The notes under the pieces: generated by a model
What the model was told of the DNA's origin: nothing
Databases searched by the model: none
Seen by the model: the letters and a program-made list of their open reading frames with translations, nothing else
Program-made: the position numbers and the translations under genes
Assembly (NCBI GenBank): GCA_027487835.1
Contig: JAIYCU010000005.1
Coordinates: 1-44,579, forward strand
Direction of reading: 5' to 3'
DNA length: 44,579 bases
Source of the DNA: Bacteroidota bacterium
GTDB taxonomy: Bacteria; Bacteroidota; Bacteroidia; UKL13-3
Part shown: positions 18,860 to 27,627 of the stretch, piece by piece
How the letters are laid out: each line of letters opens with the position of its first letter
How positions within the stretch are numbered: position 1 is the first letter of the stretch

Positions 18860-20554
18860 GTGAACCTAAAATCCCTCTTCAGAAAAAAAACCATTGCAGA
18901 TATTCAGCGCGACCACGATGCACTTGCTGAAAGTGGTGGAGCCCTTCACAAAACTTTAGGCTTTAAAGACCTAACAGCAATGGGAATTGCTGCTATTATT
19001 GGCGCTGGAATATTCTCAACAATTGGAAATGCTAGCTTTCACGGTGGCCCAGCAGTAACAACCCTTTTTATTTTTACCGCTATTGCGTGTGGATTTTCTG
19101 CCCTTTGCTATGCAGAGTTTGCCTCTGTCATTCCTATCAGCGGTTCAGCCTATACTTATGCTTATGCTGCTTTTGGGGAAGTCGTAGCCTGGATAATTGG
19201 CTGGGCCTTAATTGTAGAATATGCCATTGGAAATATAGTTGTTGCAATTAGCTGGAGCGACTATTTTACAGGCTTACTAGCCGGACTGGGTATTAATATC
19301 CCAACTTATCTAAGTATGGATTATTTAAGCGCCTTCAACGGCAGCAAAGAGGCCGCCTCATTGTTAGCCTCTAATCAAATAATCCCCTCAAACTTGTTGG
19401 AAGCCGCCAACGCTTGGAGTCTTGCACCCGAATTAGGTGGATTCAAAATTATTCTAGATTTGCCCGCTCTAGCCATCGTAATTGCAATTACTTGGTTAAT
19501 TTTTAGAGGGGTTAAAGAAACTAAAAACGCCAGTAATATTATGGTGGGCCTAAAATTAATAGTGGTAGTTATGGTTATTGTAGTGGGCGCGTTTTATGTT
19601 AACCCAGAAAATTGGAGCCCATTTGCACCAAATGGATTAGCTGGTGTACTTAAAGGTGTTTCGTCTGTATTCTTTGCCTACGTAGGTTTTGACGCCCTTG
19701 CGACAACCGCCGAAGAATGCAAAGACCCAAGAAAGGATCTCCCTAAAAGCATGATAGCCTCACTCATTATTTGCACCGTGCTCTATATTTTAATTGCACT
19801 CGTGTTAACAGGGATGGTAAATTATACAGAACTTGGTGTAGGCGACCCACTTGCCTTTGTTTTTGAAAAAGTAAACCTGCCGTGGATGCAAGGAATTGTT
19901 GCCGTAAGCGCCGTTATCGCCATGGCAAGCGTACTGTTGGTGTTTCAAAACGGCCAACCCCGTATTTGGATGACCATGAGCCGAGATGGACTCCTTCCTA
20001 AAAAATTCTCCGCCATTCATCCCAAATATAAAACACCTTGGTTTGCTACCATAATTACTGGAATTATGGTAGCTGTTCCAGCTCTTTTCATGAATTTAAA
20101 AGAAGTAACAGACCTCTCTAGTATTGGTACCTTGTTTGCTTTTGTACTTGTAAACGCAGCAGTTATTGTGATGGAAAGCCACAAAAGCGAATACCACACT
20201 GGCTTTAGAGTTCCATATATCAATGGAAAATACATAGTCCCAATTCTTTTCTTGTTAGGCGCTACTATTACCCTGTATTTTAACCCAAACTTTATTTCAA
20301 ACCTGTTTTCAGCAAATGAATGGTGGCACAAAATTCCAGTTTATGGTTTTTTAAGTATTTGTATTGTTGTAAGTTACTTAAGTTTTAAAAGAAATTTTTC
20401 CCTTATCCCGGTGCTTGGCCTTACCAGTAATTTTTACCTAATGACAGAATTAGGCCTGAGCAACTGGATAGGATTTAGCGTTTGGCTAGCCGTTGGCTTA
20501 GTTATTTACTTTAGCTATGGTAAATTCAAGTCCAATTTAAATGTTTCGGTTTGA
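18860..20554 (+). CDS. amino acid permease, APC superfamily (CAT-like)
   Basis: A 564-residue inner-membrane transporter with about 12-14 helices. The first helix GIAAIIGAGIFSTIGNA contains the GAGIF substrate-binding loop of APC transporters. CYAEFASVIPISGSAYTYAYAAFGE and VFFAYVGFDALATTAEECKDPRKDLP are typical of the cationic/branched amino acid transporter (CAT, YfnA-like) branch. Substrate not determined. The start is GTG 18860 (MNLKSLFRKKTIADIQ); no ATG upstream fits. The TGA stop is embedded in a copy of the dispersed motif CGGTTTGAACC. It follows gmhA after 58 bases and may have its own promoter. Confidence 0.88.
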   Translation: MNLKSLFRKKTIADIQRDHDALAESGGALHKTLGFKDLTAMGIAAIIGAGIFSTIGNASFHGGPAVTTLFIFTAIACGFSALCYAEFASVIPISGSAYTYAYAAFGEVVAWIIGWALIVEYAIGNIVVAISWSDYFTGLLAGLGINIPTYLSMDYLSAFNGSKEAASLLASNQIIPSNLLEAANAWSLAPELGGFKIILDLPALAIVIAITWLIFRGVKETKNASNIMVGLKLIVVVMVIVVGAFYVNPENWSPFAPNGLAGVLKGVSSVFFAYVGFDALATTAEECKDPRKDLPKSMIASLIICTVLYILIALVLTGMVNYTELGVGDPLAFVFEKVNLPWMQGIVAVSAVIAMASVLLVFQNGQPRIWMTMSRDGLLPKKFSAIHPKYKTPWFATIITGIMVAVPALFMNLKEVTDLSSIGTLFAFVLVNAAVIVMESHKSEYHTGFRVPYINGKYIVPILFLLGATITLYFNPNFISNLFSANEWWHKIPVYGFLSICIVVSYLSFKRNFSLIPVLGLTSNFYLMTELGLSNWIGFSVWLAVGLVIYFSYGKFKSNLNVSV

Positions 20555-20557
20555 ACC
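20547..20557 (+). repeat. dispersed motif CGGTTTGAACC, copy 4
   Basis: Exact 11-mer on the plus strand. The permease stop codon TGA (20552-20554) is part of it, and the motif extends beyond the gene. Confidence 0.7.
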
Positions 20558-20620
20558 TAACCCTTTATCTCCTAAATCTAACCACTCAACACCTCTTCTA
20601 TAAACTTTGTCGTTTTCAAC

Positions 20621-20650
20621 TTGATTTATACTTGCGCGCAAGTAGCTTTG
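20621..20650 (+). promoter_or_regulatory. promoter of the TonB-receptor locus
   Basis: TTG (20621-20623), 19 bases, TAGCTTTG (20643-20650): a full Bacteroidota sigma-A type promoter. The upstream in-frame TTG 'start' at 20621 is actually the -33 element, which fixes the receptor start at ATG 20669. Confidence 0.6.
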
Positions 20651-20668
20651 CGCAGCTTTAAAACCAAT

Positions 20669-23062
20669 ATGTTACACAAATTATTGTTACCTATCTCGTT
20701 TGTTTGCTTGCTGCTTGTATCAAACAATCTATCGGGTCAAACCAAAAACTTTACCATAAGTGGTAATATTACAGATGCCAAAAACGGAGAAGAACTCATC
20801 GGTGCCTCCATTGCAATTCCTGCACTAAAAACAGGCACATCTACAAACGCATACGGCTTTTATTCGCTTAGTTTACCCCCTGGAAATTACAAAGTTGAAA
20901 TAAGTTATGTTGGCTACGAAACCGTTATTAAAGAGGTCGAATTAAATCAAAACATCAAATTAAATCTAGAATTAAAAGAAGGCCAAAAAGCGCTTAAAGA
21001 ACTCGTTGTCCAATCAGATAAGATTAGCAATAGCAACGTTACTCAGAACAAGATGAGTGTGGTTAAAATTGATGTGAAACAAGTTAAAAAAATTCCAATT
21101 TTACTAGGTGAGGTAGACATTATAAAAGCCATCCAATTACTGCCTGGTGTGCAAGCCGCAGGCGATGGATCTACCAACTTTATTGTGCGAGGTGGCAATA
21201 TAGACCACAACCTTGTTCAATTAGATGAAGCTGTGGTGTATAACCCTTCACACGTACTTGGTTTCTTTTCAACTTTTAATGGAGATGCAATTAAAGATTT
21301 TGAACTTTATAAAGGTGGGATTCCTGCTCAATACGGCGGAAGACTCGCTTCTGTTTTAGATGTTCACATGAAAGATGGAAACTCAAAAAAGTTTGGCGCC
21401 AGCGGTGGCATTGGTATTCTTTCCTCCAGGCTTACACTAGAGGCTCCAATTATTAAAGATAAATCCTCTTTCTTAATAAGCGGCAGAAGAAGTTACTTCG
21501 ATCTTTTCTTCCCACTTTCCGACCAACTATCTCAAGTTACTGCATACTTTGGCGACCTTAACGTTAAGCTAAATTATGAGTTGAGTGATAAAGACAAGCT
21601 CTACTTAAGCGGCTATTTTGGAAGGGATGATCTTGCTTTTGGTGGCGCTTTTGGCTTTGGATGGGGTAACTATACTGGTACCCTCAGATGGAACCATATT
21701 TTTAACAGCAAATTATTTGTAAATACTAGTTTAGTTTACTCTAGATACAACTACAATTTTGATATTAACATTAGTGAAAATCTAAATTTTACAAGAACAA
21801 ACTACATCGACGATATCAACCTTAAAGTAGATGGCAGTTATTTTCTTAATAATAAAAATATTATCAAATTTGGGGTCAAGGCCAATAGGTACGAATTCCT
21901 TCCTGGAAAGATAGATCCAATTAAATCAGCCTCAATAGTAGACCCACAATCGCTTCCTGTGAAAAATGCGCTTGAGCAAGATTTATATGCCTCTCACGCT
22001 ACTAAAATTGGTGCACGAATTTCCTTGGATTATGGTGCACGAATTTCTATTTTCTCTAATACAGGTGGTCGCGCCATTAACTATGTTGGCGGTAACCCTA
22101 CCTTTTTAGAAAATGGCCAAATCAAAGAAAGTGCTATTGATGCCCTAAATCCATATAATAATTATGCATCTGGCGAGGTGTTTAATACTTATGTTGGCTT
22201 TGAACCAAGGTTGAATTTTACCTATATGCTAAATGATAAAAGCTCTGTAAAAGGCTCCTACAATAGAATGTATCAATACATGCACCTTATTCAAAACATT
22301 ACTGCAAGCATTGGACAAGAGTTTTGGACACCAAGTGATAATTATATTAAACCACAAATGGCCGACCAATATGCCATCGGATATTTTAGAAATTTCTTCG
22401 AAAATAAACTTGAGTTCTCTGTCGAAACCTATTATAAAAACCTTAAAAACACAGTAGAACTTAGGGAGGGCGCAGATATTCAATTTAATGAGGCTATAGA
22501 AGCTCAAGTAGTTGCTGGTCAAGGCAGGGCTTATGGTGTTGAGTTTTTTGCCAGAAAACAAAGCGGTAATACAACAGGCTGGCTTGGGTATACAATTGCT
22601 AAATCTGAACGCAGAGCTGATAATGTAAACCAAGGTCAATGGTACAACTTTAGATTCGACAGAACACATTATTTTACCTTTGTCTTGAATCAGAAAATTA
22701 ATGAGCGAGTTAGCATTTCTGGGAATTTCATTTATGCCACAGGTGAAGCTTTTACGCAGGCAAGTCAACGATATTCAATTTTTGGTGGCGAACAGCCTTC
22801 CATCTTTTATGGCGAAAGAAATAATGCACGATTCCCTAATTACCATAGAGCCGATGTTTCCTTGACTCTTGGGCGTAAAAAAATACCAGGTAAAACCTAT
22901 AAAAACGAAAGTGATTGGGTTTTTTCAATCTATAATTTATACGGGCGTAAAAACGCCTATACCCTCAGCTATGCTAACGACTTAGATACAGGGGTGCCAA
23001 TTATTTACAAGTGGTATCTTTTTACAATCGTTCCATCTGTTACTTATAACTTTAAATTCTAA
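20669..23062 (+). CDS. TonB-dependent outer membrane receptor
   Basis: This is a 797-residue precursor from ATG 20669. The signal peptide is MLHKLLLPISFVCLLLVSNNLSGQ. A CarboxypepD_reg-like beta domain follows (FTISGNITDAKNGEELIGASI to about residue 105). Next is a plug domain, with IIKAIQLLPGVQAAGDGSTNFIVRGGNIDHNLVQLDEAVVYN near 155-200. The rest is a 22-strand type barrel ending with aromatic-rich strands and a terminal Phe (VTYNFKF). It imports an unknown ligand with TonB energy. It is not a SusC (no SusC-specific length or SusD partner). Its partner is the DUF4249 lipoprotein five bases downstream, a pairing common in this phylum. Confidence 0.9.
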   Translation: MLHKLLLPISFVCLLLVSNNLSGQTKNFTISGNITDAKNGEELIGASIAIPALKTGTSTNAYGFYSLSLPPGNYKVEISYVGYETVIKEVELNQNIKLNLELKEGQKALKELVVQSDKISNSNVTQNKMSVVKIDVKQVKKIPILLGEVDIIKAIQLLPGVQAAGDGSTNFIVRGGNIDHNLVQLDEAVVYNPSHVLGFFSTFNGDAIKDFELYKGGIPAQYGGRLASVLDVHMKDGNSKKFGASGGIGILSSRLTLEAPIIKDKSSFLISGRRSYFDLFFPLSDQLSQVTAYFGDLNVKLNYELSDKDKLYLSGYFGRDDLAFGGAFGFGWGNYTGTLRWNHIFNSKLFVNTSLVYSRYNYNFDINISENLNFTRTNYIDDINLKVDGSYFLNNKNIIKFGVKANRYEFLPGKIDPIKSASIVDPQSLPVKNALEQDLYASHATKIGARISLDYGARISIFSNTGGRAINYVGGNPTFLENGQIKESAIDALNPYNNYASGEVFNTYVGFEPRLNFTYMLNDKSSVKGSYNRMYQYMHLIQNITASIGQEFWTPSDNYIKPQMADQYAIGYFRNFFENKLEFSVETYYKNLKNTVELREGADIQFNEAIEAQVVAGQGRAYGVEFFARKQSGNTTGWLGYTIAKSERRADNVNQGQWYNFRFDRTHYFTFVLNQKINERVSISGNFIYATGEAFTQASQRYSIFGGEQPSIFYGERNNARFPNYHRADVSLTLGRKKIPGKTYKNESDWVFSIYNLYGRKNAYTLSYANDLDTGVPIIYKWYLFTIVPSVTYNFKF

Positions 23063-23067
23063 TATTT

Positions 23068-23877
23068 ATGAAATTTCGTATAATTATATTCTCGCTTTTT
23101 TCGATTTTGATAGTTTCTTGCAAAGAAAAAATTGCAATTGAAATTCCTAATGCCGAGCCATTACTCGTTGTTGAGAGCGAAGTAACCACAGAAATGGATA
23201 GCTCTTTTGTAAAGCTTAGCCTAAGTAGCAATTATTATGGTTCAGGCGCCTATCCCATTGTTAAAAATGCGGTGGTAAGTGTAAACAATGTGCCCTTTAT
23301 TTACAATGAAACGCTTAAAGTTTATAAACCAGCAAATGGATTTATTGGTGTTAAAAACAATGTCTACAAATTGAATATTACTCATAATGCTAAGGTATAC
23401 ACAGCCCAAAGCACTTTAGAGCCGATGTTTAGAGTTGACTCCATTTTTCAAACTTGGAAAGGCCCAGAGTTGGGAGGTGCAATCCCTGCGGGTTGGTCTA
23501 TTAGTTATGCCGGTTTTGATGATAGACCACAAATAAAATACACCTATTTTGTAAGCGGCGTTTATAGCGATAGCCTTCAACAGGATTCTTTTAATGTTGA
23601 TAAAATTACTTTCGATAATAGTATAACCCCTGTTAATGAACCTTATGCCTTCGAACTTCCTTTTTCTAGGTTTGAAAGTGGTAAAATATTCTTAGCCATT
23701 TTTAGGTCAATTGATAAAAACATGTACAACTTTATTAATGCCTATAATAATGCCGACCCCAATATTCCCGGACCGTTTCAGTCGCCACCAGCCAATTTAC
23801 CTACCAATTTAACAAACGGAGCTGTTGGCTATTTTGCAGCCTATGATGTGGTTAGAAAACGATATACCGTAAAATAG
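23068..23877 (+). CDS. DUF4249-type lipoprotein
   Basis: A 269-residue lipoprotein with signal peptide MKFRIIIFSLFSILIVSC and a lipobox IVSC at residues 15-18. The mature part is beta-rich; the early segment PNAEPLLVVESEVT and the strand FVKLSLSSNYYGSG are typical of DUF4249. It probably sits at the outer membrane as accessory partner of the upstream TonB receptor (5-base gap, same operon), in the way SusD partners SusC, though the families are unrelated. The ligand is unknown. The C-terminal end is YFAAYDVVRKRYTVK, as usual for the family. Confidence 0.8.
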   Translation: MKFRIIIFSLFSILIVSCKEKIAIEIPNAEPLLVVESEVTTEMDSSFVKLSLSSNYYGSGAYPIVKNAVVSVNNVPFIYNETLKVYKPANGFIGVKNNVYKLNITHNAKVYTAQSTLEPMFRVDSIFQTWKGPELGGAIPAGWSISYAGFDDRPQIKYTYFVSGVYSDSLQQDSFNVDKITFDNSITPVNEPYAFELPFSRFESGKIFLAIFRSIDKNMYNFINAYNNADPNIPGPFQSPPANLPTNLTNGAVGYFAAYDVVRKRYTVK

Positions 23878-23932
23878 TAAAACCTTAAGATTATTTTTAG
23901 AATATTATATCTGATTAACCGTTTGCATAGCA

Positions 23933-23940
23933 TAGTTTTG
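23933..23940 (+). promoter_or_regulatory. -7 box of the PorT-like gene
   Basis: TAGTTTTG is an exact TAnnTTTG. It contains the GTG (23940) that would otherwise extend the gene. ATG 23946 lies 5 bases after the box, suggesting a leaderless mRNA. Confidence 0.45.
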
Positions 23941-23945
23941 TGCAA

Positions 23946-24611
23946 ATGAGAATGCGAATAATATATCTATTTCTTGCTAGCCTTTTTATTCAAACAAATG
24001 TGTCGGGTCAAACCGACTCTACAGAAGAGGAGGAAAGCCCTATACCTTGGGTTAAAGCCTCAGAAGAGGGTAAATACCGATTGGGAATTAAAATGGGCCT
24101 CAATTTCACCTCAATTTATGGCAGCTATCCAATTGATAAGGGTTTAATGCTGGGCGTGTTGGGTGGTGGTTTTGGTCGTGTTAATTTTTCAAAATTAGTA
24201 AGCCTTCAACATGAGTTTTTAATCACCTTTCGGGGCGCAAATTTTAGCGGGAATAGTCCTGATATTGGGGCCATTAAAATTTTATATCTAGATTTTCCTG
24301 CCATTATAATGCTGAAGCCCGGTCCTAAGAGCTTACATAGGTTTGGCGCTGGCATGCAATATAGCCATGCTTTAAATAGATTGGTTTTTCAAGATAATAA
24401 TTCTTTCCCTACGGAAGGTTTTGTACCATTAGATAAAAACGATTGGGCAGTTGTTACTGCATATCAATACCAATTAGAATATATTGCCTTTCAAATTGCC
24501 CTAAAGGGCGGATTAAGAAATTTAAACCTTGGTGGAACTTGGCCAGGAAATATAACAAATAAATCAGGTAGCATGCATAACTTTGCCCTCGAATTTAACC
24601 TGATATTTTAA
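23946..24611 (+). CDS. outer membrane beta-barrel protein, PorT family
   Basis: This 221-residue precursor has signal peptide IIYLFLASLFIQTNVSGQ and a mature protein of about 195 residues. The mature part alternates short amphipathic strands (YRLGIKMGLNFTSIYG, LVSLQHEFLITFRGANF, KILYLDFPAIIMLKPG, HRFGAGMQYSHAL) and ends in FALEFNLIF. This is the eight-strand barrel pattern of the OMP_b-brl_2/PorT-like family. PorT itself is needed for type IX secretion, but most family members are uncharacterised, so no role is claimed. The start is ATG 23946 (or 23952), decided by the promoter box. pyrF starts one base after its stop. Confidence 0.75.
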   Translation: MRMRIIYLFLASLFIQTNVSGQTDSTEEEESPIPWVKASEEGKYRLGIKMGLNFTSIYGSYPIDKGLMLGVLGGGFGRVNFSKLVSLQHEFLITFRGANFSGNSPDIGAIKILYLDFPAIIMLKPGPKSLHRFGAGMQYSHALNRLVFQDNNSFPTEGFVPLDKNDWAVVTAYQYQLEYIAFQIALKGGLRNLNLGGTWPGNITNKSGSMHNFALEFNLIF

Positions 24612-24612
24612 T

Positions 24613-25419
24613 ATGTTTACTTTAGATAAGCTTGTTGCTGAAATCAATAAAAAACAATCCTTCTTATGCGTAGGTCTTGATACAGATTTATCAAAAATAC
24701 CAAGCCATCTTCTCTCAGAACCAGACCCAATTTTTGCCTTTAATAAAGCAATTATAGATGCTACTGAGCCTTTCTGTGTTTCTTATAAAATTAATACCGC
24801 ATTCTTCGAGGCAAGCGGCGCTGCTGGTTGGGAATCCATGCAACGTACTTTTGATTATATTCCTAATAATTGTTTCAAAATTGCGGATGCTAAAAGAGGT
24901 GATATTGGTAATACCAGTAACCAATATGCCAAAGCGTTCTTTGAAACGCTTAATGCAGATGCTGTAACCTTAGCACCTTATATGGGTAATGATTCAATTG
25001 CACCCTTTTTCGATTATAAAGGCAAATGGGGTATCGTTTTGGCTTTAACCTCAAATCCTGGTAGTGCAGATTATGAACAAAAAATTGTAGGTGATAAATT
25101 CTTATTCGAACATGTGGTGGAAAATACCTGCAAAATAGGATCAACCCAAAATCTAATGTTTGTTGTTGGGGCAACAAAACCAGAAGAATTTGAACTAATA
25201 AGAAAACATGCACCTAATCATTTCCTTTTAGTGCCTGGAGTTGGGGCGCAGGGTGGTAGTTTAAAAGAAGTAGTAAAATACGGTTTGAACCAAAATGTAG
25301 GGTTATTAATTAACGCCTCAAGAAGTATAATTTATGCCTCAAATAGAAATGATTTTGCACAACTAGCGGCCCAAGAAGCAAGCAAAATGCAACAAGAAAT
25401 GGCTTTCTTATTGGCCTAA
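24613..25419 (+). CDS. pyrF: orotidine 5'-phosphate decarboxylase (subfamily 2)
   Basis: The enzyme decarboxylates OMP to UMP, the last step of pyrimidine synthesis. The 268-residue length and the motif FKIADAKRGDIGNTSNQYA near residues 91-109 mark the longer OMPDC subfamily. The active-site Asp-Lys-Asp array is in DAKRGDIGNT. The N-terminal FLCVGLDTD and the C-terminal phosphate loop LLVPGVGAQGG are also present. It begins one base after the PorT-like gene and is likely co-transcribed with it. A copy of the CGGTTTGAACC motif lies within it. Confidence 0.93.
   Translation: MFTLDKLVAEINKKQSFLCVGLDTDLSKIPSHLLSEPDPIFAFNKAIIDATEPFCVSYKINTAFFEASGAAGWESMQRTFDYIPNNCFKIADAKRGDIGNTSNQYAKAFFETLNADAVTLAPYMGNDSIAPFFDYKGKWGIVLALTSNPGSADYEQKIVGDKFLFEHVVENTCKIGSTQNLMFVVGATKPEEFELIRKHAPNHFLLVPGVGAQGGSLKEVVKYGLNQNVGLLINASRSIIYASNRNDFAQLAAQEASKMQQEMAFLLA
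25281..25291 (+). repeat. dispersed motif CGGTTTGAACC, copy 5
   Basis: Exact 11-mer on the plus strand within pyrF, read as TAC GGT TTG AAC CAA (Y-G-L-N-Q), a third reading frame relative to the other copies. Confidence 0.7.
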
Positions 25420-25518
25420 CTTTTTAGTTATCTGGCTATTTTTTGATTGTCTTTCATTTGATTGTTTGAAATTCCTACATTTATCCATTAATTGCGTAAA
25501 TATCAAACTACTCAACTT

Positions 25519-26604
25519 ATGGAATGGGTTAAAATCCTAAAGTGCACGCTTACCGCAAATGATTTACGTGTACTTGCAGCAAATGAAATTTCGTCAATTA
25601 ATGAATTAAGCAAAAATCAAGCGCTTTGGCATGTAAACGGCACCTTAGTTGATTATCCAATTGAATCTGCCCTAATATCTTCAGATGGTACTTATGTTTA
25701 CCCTATTATCAAAGGAATTGTTGTACTTTTATCTGATTTAGCTATTGTATCTGACAAAAGTAAAATTCTAGGAGAAAGTCTAATTGCAGATAAAAAACTG
25801 GTACAAAACTTCTACAACGATAGAGGCTGGTCTAAAGAAGAGGAAGGCGACTATGAAGACGCTATTATTTTTGAAGACCTTAGGCCGATGTCTGCCGATT
25901 ACCTAAAAGATTGCCATAAAAGAGTAAAAAGGTATTTGCATGATACTGGAACTTACATGTTAGATGCTGGCTCAGGCGCACTTCAATACACTGATTATTT
26001 GCAATATTCCGAAAACTATAAGTACAGAATTTGCGCTGATTTATCTTTTCAAGGATTACAAGAATGTAAACGAAAATTAGGGGATAAGGCTATCTGCTTG
26101 CTATGCGACTTAACCAAATTACCCATTAAAGACGGAGTTGCTGATGGATTTGTTTCTTTAAACGTAGTTTATCATATTCCCAAGGATGAACAAATAAATG
26201 CAATTGCAGAAATGTATCGAGTGCTAGCAAAAAATGGAAAAGGTGTGGTGGTTTATGACTGGTATAAACACTCCATTTTAATGAACGTTACCCTTTTACC
26301 CTTTAGAGCGTTTGAATTCTTTAGACACAGGATTAAGGCCCTTTTTGCTAAAGCTGCAGGTCAAAGCAAACCTCAAAAGATGCTTTATTTTCATGCACAC
26401 CCTTATGAATACTTCAAAGCCAACATGCCAATGCCGTTTAAACTAGCTGTTTGGCGTGTAGTTAGCGTTCCTTTCATGAAAGTTTATTTACATCCATTTT
26501 TATTTGGGAAACAACTTTTAAAGCTGATATGGAATTGGGAGGAAAAACATCCGGAATATACAGGCAAAAATGGAGAATATCCATTGTTCTATTTTGAGAA
26601 ATAA
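25519..26604 (+). CDS. SAM-dependent methyltransferase with Trm112-like N-terminus
   Basis: From ATG 25519 the protein has 361 residues. The N-terminal 75 residues (WVKILKCTLTANDL, LVDYPIESALISSDGTYVYPIIKGIVVLL) have the Trm112/YcaR-like 'YPI..GI..LL' pattern but lack its Cys pairs. A class I methyltransferase domain follows with motif I LDAGSGALQY and the later DGVADGFVSLNVVYHIPKDEQ. The C-terminal 100 residues are basic and partly hydrophobic. The substrate is unknown. An upstream in-frame TTG (25492) is rejected because a promoter-like TACATTTA (25476-25483) is too close and ATG 25519 fits the family. The gene ends at a strong terminator. Confidence 0.75.
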   Translation: MEWVKILKCTLTANDLRVLAANEISSINELSKNQALWHVNGTLVDYPIESALISSDGTYVYPIIKGIVVLLSDLAIVSDKSKILGESLIADKKLVQNFYNDRGWSKEEEGDYEDAIIFEDLRPMSADYLKDCHKRVKRYLHDTGTYMLDAGSGALQYTDYLQYSENYKYRICADLSFQGLQECKRKLGDKAICLLCDLTKLPIKDGVADGFVSLNVVYHIPKDEQINAIAEMYRVLAKNGKGVVVYDWYKHSILMNVTLLPFRAFEFFRHRIKALFAKAAGQSKPQKMLYFHAHPYEYFKANMPMPFKLAVWRVVSVPFMKVYLHPFLFGKQLLKLIWNWEEKHPEYTGKNGEYPLFYFEK

Positions 26605-26610
26605 GACATA

Positions 26611-26637
26611 AAAAAAGCGCCTGTGGCGCTTTTTTTT
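26611..26637. terminator. bidirectional intrinsic terminator
   Basis: A-run, GCGCC, loop TGT, GGCGC, T-run. The stem is extended by A/T pairs to 11 base pairs. It lies between the convergent methyltransferase and deoxyhypusine-synthase-like genes and works in both directions. Confidence 0.9.
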
Positions 26638-26642
26638 ATTTT

Positions 26643-27617
26643 TTACCAGCCTAATATCCAAGCAAATATTAGCGGGGCAACTATTGTTGCATCGCTTTCT
26701 ACGATAAACTTAGGTGTATGAATATCTAACTTTCCCCAAGTGATTTTTTCATTTGGAACTGCACCACTATAAGAACCATAAGACGTTGTTGAATCGCTAA
26801 TTTGACAGAAATAACTCCAAAATGGAATGTTTTCCATTTCCATGTCCTGGTACAACATAGGCACCACACAAATAGGAAAATCTCCTGCAATACCACCACC
26901 TATTTGAAAAAAACCAATGCCTTTTCCTGCTGAATTTTTAACATACCAATCTGCTAGCCAAGCCATGTACTCTATACCAGACTTCATTGTGCTAGCCTTA
27001 ATTTCGTTCTTAATAACATAAGATGCAAAGATATTTCCCATAGTAGAATCTTCCCAACCAGGAACCACCATTGGGAGGTTCTTCTTGGCTGCTGCAAGCA
27101 TCCAACTATCTTTAGGATCAATTTCATAATATTGCTCTAATTCACCACTGAGTAAAATTTTATACATGTACTCGTGCGGAAAAAATCTTTCACCTGCAAC
27201 ATCTGCATCTTTCCAAATTTTGTGAATATGCTTTTGCAATCTCCTAAATGCTTCTTCTTCTGGTATGCATGTATCTGTTACTCTATTGAAATGGTTTTCC
27301 AATAAATCCCATTCATCCTGTGGACTTAAATCTCTATAGTTTGGCACTCTTTTATAATGAGAATGAGCAACTAAATTCATAATATCTTCTTCTAAATTAG
27401 CTCCAGTACAAGATATAATAGCAATTTTATCTTGTCTAATCATTTCTGCCAGTGATTTTCCTAACTCAGCTGTGCTCATTGCCCCAGCTAAAGTCACCAT
27501 CATTTTACCACCCTCTAAAAGATGTGTCTCATATCCTTTTGCTGCATCAACTAATGCAGCTGCATTAAAATGTTTGTAATGAGATTCAATAAAATTACTA
27601 ATTGGTCCTTTATTCAT
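26643..27617 (-). CDS. deoxyhypusine synthase-family protein
   Basis: A 324-residue homologue of eukaryotic/archaeal deoxyhypusine synthase. Family features are VTLAGAMSTAELGKSL near the N-terminus (NAD site), DSTMGNIFASYVIKN and GFFQIGGGIAGDFPICVVPML. The C-terminal ISDSTTSYGSYSGAVPNEKITWGKLD carries the Lys that forms the spermidine imine in the true enzyme. Bacteria lack eIF5A; bacterial homologues have been linked to homospermidine-type polyamine synthesis (cyanobacterial SpeY), so a polyamine role is the best guess. ATG 27617 is chosen over 27641: it lies 10 bases after the pheS stop and is preceded by the A-rich stretch common before starts here, whereas 27641 would overlap pheS. Confidence 0.85.
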   Translation of the reverse strand: MNKGPISNFIESHYKHFNAAALVDAAKGYETHLLEGGKMMVTLAGAMSTAELGKSLAEMIRQDKIAIISCTGANLEEDIMNLVAHSHYKRVPNYRDLSPQDEWDLLENHFNRVTDTCIPEEEAFRRLQKHIHKIWKDADVAGERFFPHEYMYKILLSGELEQYYEIDPKDSWMLAAAKKNLPMVVPGWEDSTMGNIFASYVIKNEIKASTMKSGIEYMAWLADWYVKNSAGKGIGFFQIGGGIAGDFPICVVPMLYQDMEMENIPFWSYFCQISDSTTSYGSYSGAVPNEKITWGKLDIHTPKFIVESDATIVAPLIFAWILGW

Positions 27618-27627
27618 TTTGTTTAAT

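Noticed and set aside
24001-24014. TCGGTTTGACCC-like strings near 14077, 20735 and 24003 as degenerate copies of the dispersed motif.
   Set aside because: All three encode the Gly-Gln-Thr just after signal-peptide ends, so shared protein sequence explains them; they were not counted.
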